The notes beneath the pieces are model-generated. The model saw nothing but the letters and a program-made list of their open reading frames with translations. It did not search any database and was not told the origin of the DNA. The position numbers and the translations under genes were made by a program. A DNA stretch of 64,000 nt from Lysinibacillus cavernae (GTDB lineage Bacteria > Bacillota > Bacilli > Bacillales_A > Planococcaceae). Shown piece by piece: positions 33,444-43,598 of the stretch (its first letter is position 1; the number at the start of each line of letters is the position of its first letter). The stretch spans positions 496,001 to 560,000 of the forward strand of contig NZ_WMEF01000001.1 of NCBI RefSeq assembly GCF_009724685.1, given 5' to 3'.

Positions 33444-34490
33444 ATGACATCATATTCAATCGTCGAATTATTAACACGTGCGTTTGAAGAAAAAGCATCG
33501 GATCTTCATTTAACAAAAGGTATTCCACCAGTCTATCGTATTCATGGGAAGTTGGAACATTATGGTGCAGAACCATTAGATTCAGAAGAATTGAAGGAAA
33601 TGGTTCATACCATTCTTCCTGTACATAAACAACGGGAGTTTGAGGAAAAGGGAGAAACTGACTTTAACTTTTCATTGCCTGGGAAATGTCGATTCCGTGT
33701 AAATGCTTATCATCAGCGAAATGAAGTGACGATAGCTGCTCGTCTAATTGAGGCAAAAATTCCTTCCATTGAAGCACTTAATATGCCGCAGGTATTATAT
33801 AAGCTTGCAGAAAAACCACAAGGTTTAATTTTAGTAACTGGCCCAACAGGCTCAGGTAAATCAACTACATTAGCAGCAATGATTGATCATATCAACGAGA
33901 CAAGATCAAAGCATATTATTACGTTAGAGGATCCAATAGAATACTTGCATACTCATAAAAAGTCTATTATCAATCAGCGTGAGGTAGGTGTTGATACAAT
34001 AAGCTTTGCAAATGGTTTACGTGCTTCATTGCGTCAAGACCCAGATATTATTTTAGTTGGGGAGATGCGAGACTATGAAACGATTTCAACGGCTATCACG
34101 GCTGCTGAAACCGGACATTTAGTAATGGCAACGCTTCATACAAGTAGTGCACCAACTACAATCGACCGAATTATTGATGTATTTCCACCACATCAGCAAA
34201 GTCAAATTCGAGTCCAGCTTGCGAATGTCCTGCAAGGTATTATTTCTCAGCGTTTATTTGTTCGTAAAGATGTAAAAGGGCGCATTGCTGCGACAGAAAT
34301 TTTAGTTCAGGCTCCTGCCATTTCGAATTTAATTCGTAATGAAAAAATTCACCAAATACCAAGTGTAATGCAGACAAGTAAAGCATTAGGCATGCACACA
34401 TTGGAATCTTCTATGCAGCATCTAATTGCTACAGGGAAGATTACGCTAGAGGATGCACGACCATACATGAACGCTGGTGATTATAGTTGA
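33444..34490 (+). CDS. pilT: Type IV pilus retraction ATPase PilT
   Basis: A 348-residue PilT: N-terminal PAS-like part with KASDLHLTKGIPPVYRIHG, Walker A GPTGSGKST near residue 133, Walker B RQDPDIILVGEMRDYET and the AETGHLVMATLHTSSA His box. It lacks the MshEN and zinc parts of PilB. ATG at 33444 follows AGGGG; a GTG at 33435 is in frame. Its presence implies that the pilus retracts and can drive twitching or DNA uptake. Confidence 0.95.
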   Translation: MTSYSIVELLTRAFEEKASDLHLTKGIPPVYRIHGKLEHYGAEPLDSEELKEMVHTILPVHKQREFEEKGETDFNFSLPGKCRFRVNAYHQRNEVTIAARLIEAKIPSIEALNMPQVLYKLAEKPQGLILVTGPTGSGKSTTLAAMIDHINETRSKHIITLEDPIEYLHTHKKSIINQREVGVDTISFANGLRASLRQDPDIILVGEMRDYETISTAITAAETGHLVMATLHTSSAPTTIDRIIDVFPPHQQSQIRVQLANVLQGIISQRLFVRKDVKGRIAATEILVQAPAISNLIRNEKIHQIPSVMQTSKALGMHTLESSMQHLIATGKITLEDARPYMNAGDYS

Positions 34491-35692
34491 CTGTATTTCG
34501 TTATAGTGGTCGCACCAAAACTGGGGCACCTAAAAAGGGAATTATTGAAGCACCGAATAAAAAAATTGCTATGGAAAAGCTTCGTGCACAAGGAATAAAT
34601 GCGCGAGAACTTCAAGAATCAAATAGCATTTTACATAAGGACATTGCCATTGGTACAAAAGTGAAGCATCAAGATTTTGTAATTTATTGTCGGCAATATG
34701 CGACATTAATTCGTGCTGGTGTCCCTGTTGTTGAAGCAACGCATATTTTGGGTGAGCAAACACGGAGTAAACCGCTAAAGCGAGCATTGATGCAGGTTGA
34801 AGAGGAAATTCGAAGTGGGACTGCATTCTCAGATGCAGCAGGTAAACATCCCAAAGTGTTTCCATTGCTTTTTGTCAATATGATGCGTGCAGGAGAGGCT
34901 ACTGGTAACGTTGACGATACATTAGATCGCCTGTCAAGCACACTTGAAAAGCAATATAACATCAAGAAAAAGATACAATCAGCAATGACCTATCCAGCAA
35001 TATTGTCTCTTTTAACACTGGTGGTAGGCATGTTTTTAATGGTTTTTATTGTGCCTACCTTTATGGACGCTTTTAAAGAAATGAATTTGGAAATGCCGTT
35101 AATAACGGTAATTGTTGTAGGTATTAGTGATTGGCTCATTCAATTTTGGTACCTTGTGATTTTAGGGTTATTAGTATTAGTAGTGGGATCACGCTATTTC
35201 TATAAAAATAATAAAGAGTTTCATTATGCAGTTAATGTTTTTTTACTTCGCATACCTATCTTTGGACAGCTTTTGCAAAAGGATGTTATAGCGAGAATGA
35301 CAAGAACTTTGTCAACGCTTTTTAGCAGCTCAGTGCCTATTCTACAAGCATTAACAATCGTCGAAAAGGTTGGTGGCAATCCGGTTATGGGAAAAGTAGT
35401 GCTGGAGGCCCGCGATAATTTAGAGAAGGGTGGCACATTATCGGAGCCACTTGAAAAAAGCTGGCTGTTTCCACCTCTTGTTACACAAATGACATCAATT
35501 GGTGAGAAAACAGGCTCCTTGGATTATATGCTTGAAAAGATTGCTGATTTTTATGAAGAAGAGGTAAATCGTGGCGTAGATACAATCAAGTCATTAATAG
35601 AGCCATTAATGATTGTAGTGCTGGCCCTTGTAGTAGGCGTAATCGTTGCGGCTATATTCTTACCAATGTTCCAATTATATGAAAATATGTAA
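34487..35692 (+). CDS. pilC: Type IV pilus platform protein PilC (GspF family)
   Basis: A 401-residue polytopic protein with two GspF repeats (about residues 65-190 and 270-395), each carrying FVIYCRQYATLIRAGVPVVE-like or MTRTLSTLFSSSVPILQAL-like segments, and three membrane helices (near 170, 215 and 375). It begins at TTG 34487, overlapping the pilT stop by four bases. It is the inner-membrane platform on which PilB and PilT act. Confidence 0.94.
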   Translation: MTVFRYSGRTKTGAPKKGIIEAPNKKIAMEKLRAQGINARELQESNSILHKDIAIGTKVKHQDFVIYCRQYATLIRAGVPVVEATHILGEQTRSKPLKRALMQVEEEIRSGTAFSDAAGKHPKVFPLLFVNMMRAGEATGNVDDTLDRLSSTLEKQYNIKKKIQSAMTYPAILSLLTLVVGMFLMVFIVPTFMDAFKEMNLEMPLITVIVVGISDWLIQFWYLVILGLLVLVVGSRYFYKNNKEFHYAVNVFLLRIPIFGQLLQKDVIARMTRTLSTLFSSSVPILQALTIVEKVGGNPVMGKVVLEARDNLEKGGTLSEPLEKSWLFPPLVTQMTSIGEKTGSLDYMLEKIADFYEEEVNRGVDTIKSLIEPLMIVVLALVVGVIVAAIFLPMFQLYENM

Positions 35693-35779
35693 ATTGTAAT
35701 TAACTAAAACCTATTCAGAAATTGAATTAGAAGACCGTGTTTTCACACTTCATATAAAACTATCAAGGAGGAATTCTCT

Positions 35780-36232
35780 ATGTTTAAAAAATGGAAAAAT
35801 AAAAAACTATTGAAAAATGAGAAAGGTTTAACGTTGGTTGAACTTTTAGCTGTAATTGTTATCCTAGCAATTATCGCAGCAATCGCTGTACCTGCAATTG
35901 GTAATATTATTGCTAAATCTAAGGACCGTGCTATTTTAGCAGAGGCTTCAAATATTCTAGCTGGAGCTAAGATTGCTTATATTGATGGGGCTTGTGGAAT
36001 AGATGAAACATGTGCAGCAACTGAATTAGAAGATTTTGTAGATGGAATTATATTAGACAGTAATACAGAGGTTACTTATAAAAGTAAAGTATGGTCAATT
36101 ACTTACCCTAAATTCGGTGATATGAAAACTGATCTTAAATTGAAAGAAAAAACGGTATCTGAAGCAGACCTAAATAAGGCATTAACAAGTGCAGGAGAAA
36201 AACCGGCTGGAGGAGATACTACAACTCCTTAA
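35780..36232 (+). CDS. pilA: Major type IV pilin
   Basis: A 150-residue type IVa prepilin: a 16-residue leader rich in lysine ends at Gly16, then LTLVELLAVIVILAIIAAIA with Glu at +5 and a hydrophobic helix. The globular part has one cysteine pair (near residues 71 and 77) and a Gly/Pro/Thr tail. A strong AAGGAGG site and an 87-base leader suggest high expression. A hairpin directly follows the stop. Confidence 0.93.
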   Translation: MFKKWKNKKLLKNEKGLTLVELLAVIVILAIIAAIAVPAIGNIIAKSKDRAILAEASNILAGAKIAYIDGACGIDETCAATELEDFVDGIILDSNTEVTYKSKVWSITYPKFGDMKTDLKLKEKTVSEADLNKALTSAGEKPAGGDTTTP

Positions 36233-36245
36233 TCAGTCCTCCCAA

Positions 36246-36285
36246 CCCATCCAGAGACGCAAGTTTTCTTGTGTTTCTGGCTGGG
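36246..36285 (+). terminator. Hairpin after pilA, no T-tract
   Basis: CCCATCCAGAGACGCAAG pairs imperfectly with CTTGTGTTTCTGGCTGGG. The absence of a T-run suggests an mRNA stabiliser or partial terminator that raises pilA over the downstream assembly genes. Confidence 0.6.
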
Positions 36286-36343
36286 GAATGGATGACTAAT
36301 TGATAAAATCATTTTACTGAGTAGGAAAAGGAGGTCTTTTCAC

Positions 36344-37318
36344 ATGTTTAAGAGAAAGAGAAAGTCGCATGTATCGATTGAACTGAAGGATTATGTGCTA
36401 CGTGCGATTGTGGCGAAAGGACCAGAGCCCAGTCATTGGCAAGGCTATGAATACCCTTTACCAGCTGACATCGTTGAAAATGGAGCAATCGTAGATGAAG
36501 TGTCCCTTTTTGAAATTATTAAAGAACAGGTTGTGAAATGGACAGGAAAAAAACAGGCTGTTCGTATGTTTGTCCCTGATACAACTGTTTTATTAAAAAG
36601 TTTTGAGCATCCTAAAGATGTTAAACCTCAGGAATTACGAGGATATGCTGAAATGGAATTGGGCCATTCCATTCATTTACCTTTTCAGGACCCTTTAATT
36701 GATGTTTATGATCCCGATGCGGAGGACGGCAAGGCAATATTATTTGCAGCACCTTCAGAGGAAATTACGAAAATGGTAGGGATGTTGTTAGATGTCTCTT
36801 TGGACCCTGAAGCTGTCGATATTCGCGCATTATGCAATATACGTTTATTAGAACATATGTCAATGTTAGTGCCAAATAAAACATATTTAATTGCTGAATG
36901 GTCTATTAATGAACTTTCCATCAGTATCTTTTCAAACGGACAAGTTGAGTTTTTACGTTATCAATCGATTGAAACTGATATGGCGCAATGGCAGGGCAAA
37001 AACGTCAATGAGTTTAGCTACCAATTCCTTTACAATGGTGAAACAGAAGATTACCAGATGGTCGTTATGGATCAGGTTTTAGAAATCGATCGAATGATGA
37101 ACTTCTTTAAGTTTTCTTTACATAAAGGGGAAAAAACAGTAGATGAAATCATAATGCTTGGCGATAACCCATTACTCAAATCAATAGGAACCCTATTATC
37201 TTCTAATTTAGAGACACCTTTGATGATTGTTGATGAAGCAATAATTGAGAAGTTCTTTCCTCACTTTAAAAAAGAATTTTCAACGTTGCTAGGCTTAGCT
37301 TTGAAGGAGGTTCATTAA
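36344..37318 (+). CDS. pilM: Type IV pilus assembly protein PilM
   Basis: A 324-residue cytosolic actin-like protein (SHVSIELKDYVLRAIVAKG near the start, VRMFVPDTTVLLKSFEHPKD, RGYAEMELGHSIHLPF). PilM links the PilB motor to PilN. It begins after AAAGGAGG and overlaps the pilN start by one base. Confidence 0.9.
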   Translation: MFKRKRKSHVSIELKDYVLRAIVAKGPEPSHWQGYEYPLPADIVENGAIVDEVSLFEIIKEQVVKWTGKKQAVRMFVPDTTVLLKSFEHPKDVKPQELRGYAEMELGHSIHLPFQDPLIDVYDPDAEDGKAILFAAPSEEITKMVGMLLDVSLDPEAVDIRALCNIRLLEHMSMLVPNKTYLIAEWSINELSISIFSNGQVEFLRYQSIETDMAQWQGKNVNEFSYQFLYNGETEDYQMVVMDQVLEIDRMMNFFKFSLHKGEKTVDEIIMLGDNPLLKSIGTLLSSNLETPLMIVDEAIIEKFFPHFKKEFSTLLGLALKEVH

Positions 37319-37911
37319 TGGTTCCAGATATAAACCTCTTACCACAACTTGAGAAAAGGTCTACTACTCCAAAGCTTTTTTATAGCTTGGTAACGGTCAT
37401 TGTAGGTCTAATAGTCGCTTATTTACTATTTTTATTTTTCACATCTAAGAGTGATTTTTCACGTTTGTCTGCTGAGGAAAAGACATTAACAACACAATAT
37501 GAACAATTACAGCAAGAGCTAGATGCAAGACAAAGTGTTAATCACGGGTCACTGGAGGAGTCTGTTACCTTTATTCAAGGTGTTTCATATCCCGTAACCC
37601 CATTAATTGATGAAACGAAAACTTTACTACCAACTCAAACATATTTGCGTAGCTACGTTTTTGGGGAGAATACAGTTAATATTGAAGTGGATTTTGAAAC
37701 GATGACTGATATATCGAAATATATAGAGCGACTTTTAAAGAGTAGTTATTTTACGGACGCACAAATTAATACAGTGTCAAATTTTGATATAGAGATTGGT
37801 GAACATAAGGAATTAACGCCTGAACAAAAATTTAAAGAAGTGCCACGTTATTCAGTGTCCATTACAGCTACAATCGACTTTATGTATTTAGCTGGAGGAG
37901 CACGCTCATGA
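37318..37911 (+). CDS. pilN: Type IV pilus assembly protein PilN
   Basis: A 197-residue bitopic protein: the N-terminal tail carries the PilM-binding DINLLP motif, followed by a membrane helix at residues 22-41, a coiled coil to about 80 and a ferredoxin-like domain. Overlap with pilM (TAATG) and pilO (ATGA) shows tight coupling of the alignment complex. Confidence 0.9.
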   Translation: MVPDINLLPQLEKRSTTPKLFYSLVTVIVGLIVAYLLFLFFTSKSDFSRLSAEEKTLTTQYEQLQQELDARQSVNHGSLEESVTFIQGVSYPVTPLIDETKTLLPTQTYLRSYVFGENTVNIEVDFETMTDISKYIERLLKSSYFTDAQINTVSNFDIEIGEHKELTPEQKFKEVPRYSVSITATIDFMYLAGGARS

Positions 37912-38600
37912 ATAAATTAACGAGTAGTAAAAATTCATCTATTATGTTGTTACTGGCTCTTATATTCGCTATTTTATTTGCGCTTTATTATTATTTATTA
38001 TTACCCAAGTTAAATGAAGTAGAAGCAAAAGAGAGTAGTGTATCACAGATACAGCAAGAGATTTCTAATGTAAAAGAACAATTAGCTCAATTAGACAAGG
38101 AGCAGGGCCAGCCGACTATCAATGTTTTAGCGTTAAGGCAGAAACTACCTGCTACAAGAGCAGTTGAAAAAATCATACTAGATTTAGCTGAGATCGAAGA
38201 GGTGACAGGGACACGCATAAAGTCATTAACAGTTCAGAATGATGATGCGGCTTTTTCACAAGCAGATGTATCGGAAGACCTTACTATGTTGGAGCAAGCT
38301 GAAGAAGAGGTTAATGGTGAACAGGATAACAAGATTACTAGGTCACCGATTTCATCTATTTCAAAGGATTCGTTACCATCTAATTTAAAGCTCATTACTT
38401 TTATATTAGAGGTTGGGGCGCTTGATTTTAATTCTCTAGAGAGCTTCTTACAGGAAATTGAACAATTAGAGCGTGTGATGAAAACTGATACCATCGAATT
38501 CAAATTACCTGGGGAAAAGGACCAATTAGAAAAAGATGCGGATCTTACTTTACAAGCTACCATACAAGTGACAACCTTCTATTACGAAGAACAACAATAA
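37908..38600 (+). CDS. pilO: Type IV pilus assembly protein PilO
   Basis: A 230-residue bitopic protein with a membrane helix at residues 11-31, a coiled coil at 35-70 and a C-terminal ferredoxin-like fold. An acidic insertion lies around residues 115-145. It pairs with PilN. The family is weakly conserved, so the name rests mostly on position and architecture. Confidence 0.85.
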   Translation: MNKLTSSKNSSIMLLLALIFAILFALYYYLLLPKLNEVEAKESSVSQIQQEISNVKEQLAQLDKEQGQPTINVLALRQKLPATRAVEKIILDLAEIEEVTGTRIKSLTVQNDDAAFSQADVSEDLTMLEQAEEEVNGEQDNKITRSPISSISKDSLPSNLKLITFILEVGALDFNSLESFLQEIEQLERVMKTDTIEFKLPGEKDQLEKDADLTLQATIQVTTFYYEEQQ

Positions 38601-38608
38601 TTGCATGG

Positions 38609-38644
38609 ATAGGCGTACCATACTTCATTTGTATGGGCGCCTAT
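38609..38644 (+). terminator. Hairpin between pilO and pilD, no T-tract
   Basis: ATAGGCG-CCATAC pairs with GTATGG-CGCCTAT, with a small internal loop. It lies seven bases before the pilD ribosome site and has no T-run, so it is likelier a processing or attenuating element than a full terminator. Confidence 0.5.
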
Positions 38645-38664
38645 TGGTTTAGGAGGAAAATAAA

Positions 38665-39417
38665 TTGGAAATGGCTTATACAATCTTCATATTTTTATTT
38701 GGGCTTGTCTTTGGCTCATTTTTTAATGTGGTAGGCTTACGTGTGCCACAAAAGGAGTCGATTGTACATCCTCCTTCACATTGTACTAAGTGTCAGAGGC
38801 AACTGACGGCGCTGGATTTAGTGCCAGTCTTATCTTATGTGTTTTTGGGAGGTAAATGTCGGAGTTGTGGCAATAAAATAGCTTGGATTTATCCAGTAAT
38901 CGAATTATCAACAGGATTTTTATTTGCCTTTGCTTATTGGCAGCTAGGTTGGAGCATAGAATGGATAGTAGCGCTATTTTTTATCTCCTTGTTAGTCATT
39001 ATTATCGTTTCGGATTTGGCCTATATGTTGATTCCAGATAAGGTGCTTTTATTCTTTTTACCCTTTCTCGTTATTGGACGAGTATTGTCACCATTAACAC
39101 CCTGGTGGGACTGTCTTGTCGGTGCAATTGTCGGTTTCGGCATATTATATATTATTGCTGTGATATCGAACGGTGGTATGGGTGGAGGCGATATTAAATT
39201 ATTCTTTTTAATTGGATTCGTTCTTGGTACAATTCATACACTGTTAACGTTATTTTTAGCTGCAATCATTGGCATGATTGTCGGGCTTGTCGTGCTAACT
39301 AAGAACAAGCAGGGGAGAAAAACACCCATTCCTTTTGGGCCGTCTATTGCATTAGCCGCTGTCATTGTTTATTTCTATGGTGATTCATTAATCAATTGGT
39401 ATGTAGGCTTTTGGTAA
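38665..39417 (+). CDS. pilD: Prepilin peptidase / N-methyltransferase PilD
   Basis: A 250-residue membrane aspartyl protease. The N-terminal part has two CxxC pairs (CTKC and CRSC, residues 40-75) of the zinc-binding methylase region, followed by the catalytic aspartates in SDLAYMLIPD and in GMGGGDIKLF. It starts at TTG 38665, eight bases after AGGAGG. It should cleave PilA and the three minor pilins; whether it also serves competence pilins cannot be told. Confidence 0.94.
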   Translation: MEMAYTIFIFLFGLVFGSFFNVVGLRVPQKESIVHPPSHCTKCQRQLTALDLVPVLSYVFLGGKCRSCGNKIAWIYPVIELSTGFLFAFAYWQLGWSIEWIVALFFISLLVIIIVSDLAYMLIPDKVLLFFLPFLVIGRVLSPLTPWWDCLVGAIVGFGILYIIAVISNGGMGGGDIKLFFLIGFVLGTIHTLLTLFLAAIIGMIVGLVVLTKNKQGRKTPIPFGPSIALAAVIVYFYGDSLINWYVGFW

Positions 39418-39450
39418 ATGTTGAATCTTCAAGTATGTGGAGGGAATCAA

Positions 39451-40173
39451 GTGAAACCAATTATTGGCATTACAGCTTTTGTGGAGGATGATTTGTCCTC
39501 TCGTTTAAATGCTGCTTACAGCAAAAGTATCATTGAGGCAGGTGGGATCCCACTGATAATCCCGCTAGGCGTTGAGGCGGATGCTACCCAAATTCTTGCC
39601 CTTACAGACGGCTTGTTGTTATCGGGGGGCTATGATGTTCATCCCTTTTTATTTGGGGCAGAGCCTTCACCTAAACTAGGGAGAATTCATCCAGCGAGAG
39701 ATACAGTTGAGTTAGCGTTAATTGAAGCAGCTTTCATTCGTAAAATGCCTATTTTTGGTATTTGTCGTGGTATTCAAATGTTAAATGTTGCATTAGGTGG
39801 TACTTTGTATCAGGACATTGATAGTGACCATTATAGTACCAAGCTGCTCAAACATGTGCAGCAATCAGATCGAGCTGTAGCTACCCATTATGTACAGATT
39901 ATTGCTGATAATTTATTAGCAACTATCTTAGAACAAGAGAAAGTTGCTGTAAATTCGTTTCATCATCAGGCAGTGAATGTATTAGCTGAGAAATTAAAAG
40001 TGGCAGCAAAATCAAGTGATGGTATTATCGAAGCGGTGGTTCATGAGGAACTACCATTTTGCTTGGCTGTTCAGTGGCACCCTGAGGAACTAGCCATAGC
40101 AGGAGATGAGCATGCACAAAAACTTTTTTCAGCATTTGTTGAAGCTTGTTTAAAATTTAATAAGGAAGCATAG
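39451..40173 (+). CDS. Gamma-glutamyl-gamma-aminobutyrate hydrolase family protein (peptidase C26)
   Basis: A 240-residue class I glutamine-amidotransferase-like hydrolase. The nucleophile is in FGICRGIQMLN, and NSFHHQAVN and VQWHPEE complete the triad. Members hydrolyse gamma-glutamyl amides, for example in putrescine breakdown or folate polyglutamate trimming. GTG at 39451 follows GGAGGG; an ATG at 39418 has no site. It sits right after pilD but has its own terminator. Confidence 0.9.
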   Translation: MKPIIGITAFVEDDLSSRLNAAYSKSIIEAGGIPLIIPLGVEADATQILALTDGLLLSGGYDVHPFLFGAEPSPKLGRIHPARDTVELALIEAAFIRKMPIFGICRGIQMLNVALGGTLYQDIDSDHYSTKLLKHVQQSDRAVATHYVQIIADNLLATILEQEKVAVNSFHHQAVNVLAEKLKVAAKSSDGIIEAVVHEELPFCLAVQWHPEELAIAGDEHAQKLFSAFVEACLKFNKEA

Positions 40174-40189
40174 AATGGGCGTCATACAA

Positions 40190-40218
40190 AGAATCCAATC
40201 GTAAGGATTCTTTTTTTT
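40190..40218 (+). terminator. Terminator of the pilD-C26 segment
   Basis: AGAATCC pairs with GGATTCT and is followed by TTTTTTT. Confidence 0.8.
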
Positions 40219-40281
40219 GCGTAAAAAAGAGGATACATGCTCTTAAAAGGAACACATAATCCTCAAAACCTAATTTACTCA

Positions 40282-40899
40282 TTAATGCACACGACGATAA
40301 AGCCCTACAACTTGTCCTAAAATGGAAACTTGATCGACGATAATAGGTTCCATTGATGAATTTTCAGGTTGTAAACGGAAATGGTTTTTTTCCTTGAAGA
40401 AACGTTTGACTGTGGCTTCATCCTCTGCTGTCATTGCCACAACAATATCTCCGTTATTTGCTGTTGCCTTTTGCTTCACAATAACTAAATCGCCATCTAA
40501 AATTCCCGCTTCAATCATAGATTCACCCATAATCTCTAACATGAATAACTGATCTTCACTTGTACCATACGTATCTGGAAGTGGGAAATATTCTTCAATG
40601 TTTTCAATAGCTGTAATAGGAGAACCGGCTGTAACCTTCCCTACAAGTGGCACATGAATGACTTTTTGCTTTTGAATAGATTCCTCAGGTTCTAGAATTT
40701 CAATGGCACGTGGCTTTGTTGGATCTCGACGAATAAAGCCTTTTTGCTCTAGTCGAGCTAAATGACCATGAACAGTTGAACTTGAAGCAAGTCCAACGGC
40801 TTCGCCAATTTCACGCACAGATGGTGGATATCCCTTAGCACGCACCTCTTCCTTAATGAAAGCTAAAATGTCCTCTTGCCTTTTCGAAACTTTTTTCAT
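40282..40899 (-). CDS. lexA: SOS-response repressor LexA
   Basis: A 205-residue LexA. The winged helix is at residues 1-65, the autocleavage bond at Ala91-Gly92 (GKVTAGSP), the nucleophile Ser in GESMIEAGI and the general-base lysine in [17 protein letters not shown] damage and RecA trigger self-cleavage. Starts after GAGGTG. It is divergent from yneA; four LexA boxes lie between them. Confidence 0.97.
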   Translation of the reverse strand: MKKVSKRQEDILAFIKEEVRAKGYPPSVREIGEAVGLASSSTVHGHLARLEQKGFIRRDPTKPRAIEILEPEESIQKQKVIHVPLVGKVTAGSPITAIENIEEYFPLPDTYGTSEDQLFMLEIMGESMIEAGILDGDLVIVKQKATANNGDIVVAMTAEDEATVKRFFKEKNHFRLQPENSSMEPIIVDQVSILGQVVGLYRRVH

Positions 40900-40968
40900 G
40901 ATTGCTCACCTCTTTTTTCTAATATCATTCTTCTTATTTGATAGTATAGCAGAATGCGAACACGTATG

Positions 40969-40982
40969 CAAACATAGGTTCG
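40969..40982. promoter_or_regulatory. LexA box 1 (lexA-proximal)
   Basis: CAAAC-ATAG-GTTCG, one mismatch to CGAAC-N4-GTTCG. It lies about 70 bases before the lexA start. Confidence 0.75.
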
Positions 40983-40996
40983 AAAAGTGTTTGACA

Positions 40997-41010
40997 AAAA
41001 CATTTGTTCG
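40997..41010. promoter_or_regulatory. LexA box 2
   Basis: AAAAC-ATTT-GTTCG matches the right half of the LexA box perfectly and the left half partly. It lies just downstream of TTGACA at 40991-40996, a likely -35 of yneA. Confidence 0.6.
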
Positions 41011-41020
41011 CTTTATTATG

Positions 41021-41047
41021 AGAACATACATTCCGAACAAACATTCT
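41021..41047. promoter_or_regulatory. LexA boxes 3 and 4, abutting
   Basis: AGAAC-ATAC-ATTCC (41021-41034) and CGAAC-AAAC-ATTCT (41034-41047) share one base. They sit directly before the yneA ribosome site. Bacillus subtilis yneA also has several boxes. Confidence 0.65.
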
Positions 41048-41062
41048 AGAAAAGGGGTAACG

Positions 41063-42063
<1,001 letters not shown>

Positions 42064-42089
42064 ATTGAATACCTCATCAGTAAAAAATG

Positions 42090-42665
42090 CTACTGAAATG
42101 AAGAAAGGCTTTCAATTATAATGTTTGTTGGTAGTTTAAAAGGGTTTTCTTTGTTTATTCTGTCATAAAACATAATACCATTTAAATGATCGATTTCATG
42201 TTGCACAACGATTGCACCATAGCCTTGTAACTGTACAATAAACTCTTGTCCTTCAATGTCATAAGCTTTGACCTTAATTCGCTCATATCTCGGTACAAAA
42301 CCATGGACAGGTCGATTAACAGACAGACAAGCTTCTCCTTCAGGTAAATAAATCATATTTAGTGAATGACTCATAATCTTAGGGTTAATGAACATTAATT
42401 CGGTGCCATTAAAAAGGACAGCAAACATTCGTCTATCTACACCGATTTGGTTAGCAGATAGTCCACTCCCAGGTCGAAGCTTATATTTTGTTGCTAGATT
42501 TGGATCTTGACTGTTTTTTAAATATTGTAGCATCGCGAATAATGTATGTCTGTCCTCTTTAGTCACAGGTATCGTAACCTCTTGGGTTTGTTGTCGTAAT
42601 AAAATCGAGTGTTCTTTAACGAAATCTTTCATGGTGATCATGTATTCAGGATGAAACTTAGTCAT
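42090..42665 (-). CDS. def: Peptide deformylase
   Basis: A 191-residue deformylase that removes the formyl group from nascent proteins. The three motifs are present in slightly unusual form: GSGLSANQIG, EACLSV and QHEIDHLNG with the metal-binding histidines. ATG at 42665 follows GAGGTG. It has inserted, in relation to Bacillus subtilis, between yneB and ynzC. It may be a second deformylase. Confidence 0.93.
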   Translation of the reverse strand: MTKFHPEYMITMKDFVKEHSILLRQQTQEVTIPVTKEDRHTLFAMLQYLKNSQDPNLATKYKLRPGSGLSANQIGVDRRMFAVLFNGTELMFINPKIMSHSLNMIYLPEGEACLSVNRPVHGFVPRYERIKVKAYDIEGQEFIVQLQGYGAIVVQHEIDHLNGIMFYDRINKENPFKLPTNIIIESLSSFQ

Positions 42666-42891
42666 AGATAAACACCTCGTCAATTCGACTATTTAGTGAT
42701 TTTAAAAGCTAATTAAAGGGGTGGATCGTTCTTATCGTTTTCAATACAATAGATTGACTGTGGGATATCCCTAGTTTTTTTTTATGAAATTTTGATCATA
42801 TTCGTCAGGTTTGTCCCTCCGTTTTATCCAAAGCAGTATACATTTATCCTGTAATATAATTCTTTTCTAACAATCATATAACACGGTGATG

Positions 42892-43413
42892 TCATGTAGA
42901 TTTGTTCCATTCTTCTTGTAATACGGCGTAATAGTACTCATCCCACCAAGCATCTCGATGTGGTATGCATTTTTTAAAGAATCCTTCACGTCGCATTCCT
43001 ATCTTTTCCATGACCCTAAATGAAGCAATATTTTCTGGCTGACATGTTGCTATTATTCTATGAAGCTTCATTTTAGTAAATCCATAGTCTATTACAGCAT
43101 GAGCAGCTTCAGATGCAAATCCATGATTATGGTAAGTAGGATTTAATACCCATCCTACTTCATAGGTGTGTTCGCCAAAGTATCGGTGGAAAACCATATG
43201 ACCGATAACTTGTTGTTGATCACGTAAAACTATTGCGTAATGTTTGGCTTGTTCCCCGCTATTTTCTGTAATAAATTTTTGTACCTGCGCTTCATTTAAA
43301 ACACCTTCAGGCATATAGTGCATTACATTTTTATCTGACATATAACTATAAATGGCTTTCACATCTTGTGCTTCAAATGTTCGGATCAGTAATCGCTGTG
43401 TTGTGATGTTCAC
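42892..43413 (-). CDS. GNAT-family N-acetyltransferase (RimJ/RimL type)
   Basis: A 173-residue acetyltransferase: TTQRLLIRTFEAQDVKAIYSY, VGWVLNPTYHNHGFASEAAH for the acetyl-CoA loop and MKLHRIIATCQPENIASFRV, then MEKIGMRREG. The start is GTG at 43413 after GGAGG. The substrate may be a protein N-terminus or a small amine; sequence does not decide. It stands alone after the def gene, on the same strand. Confidence 0.88.
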   Translation of the reverse strand: MNITTQRLLIRTFEAQDVKAIYSYMSDKNVMHYMPEGVLNEAQVQKFITENSGEQAKHYAIVLRDQQQVIGHMVFHRYFGEHTYEVGWVLNPTYHNHGFASEAAHAVIDYGFTKMKLHRIIATCQPENIASFRVMEKIGMRREGFFKKCIPHRDAWWDEYYYAVLQEEWNKST

Positions 43414-43598
43414 ATTATTTCCTCCAATATATATAATTTTTTCCTTTTATTATTATTTATACACCCTTAACATCTGTAAGTCATGTAAATTATGTCCAAG
43501 AAGTGTTATTAAGGGTTGGTATAACTGCATTTTAAGGGAAACCGTGCTATACTTTGCATACTGAAGTAATTAAGCTAGGTACTGAAAGGTGTGTAATC

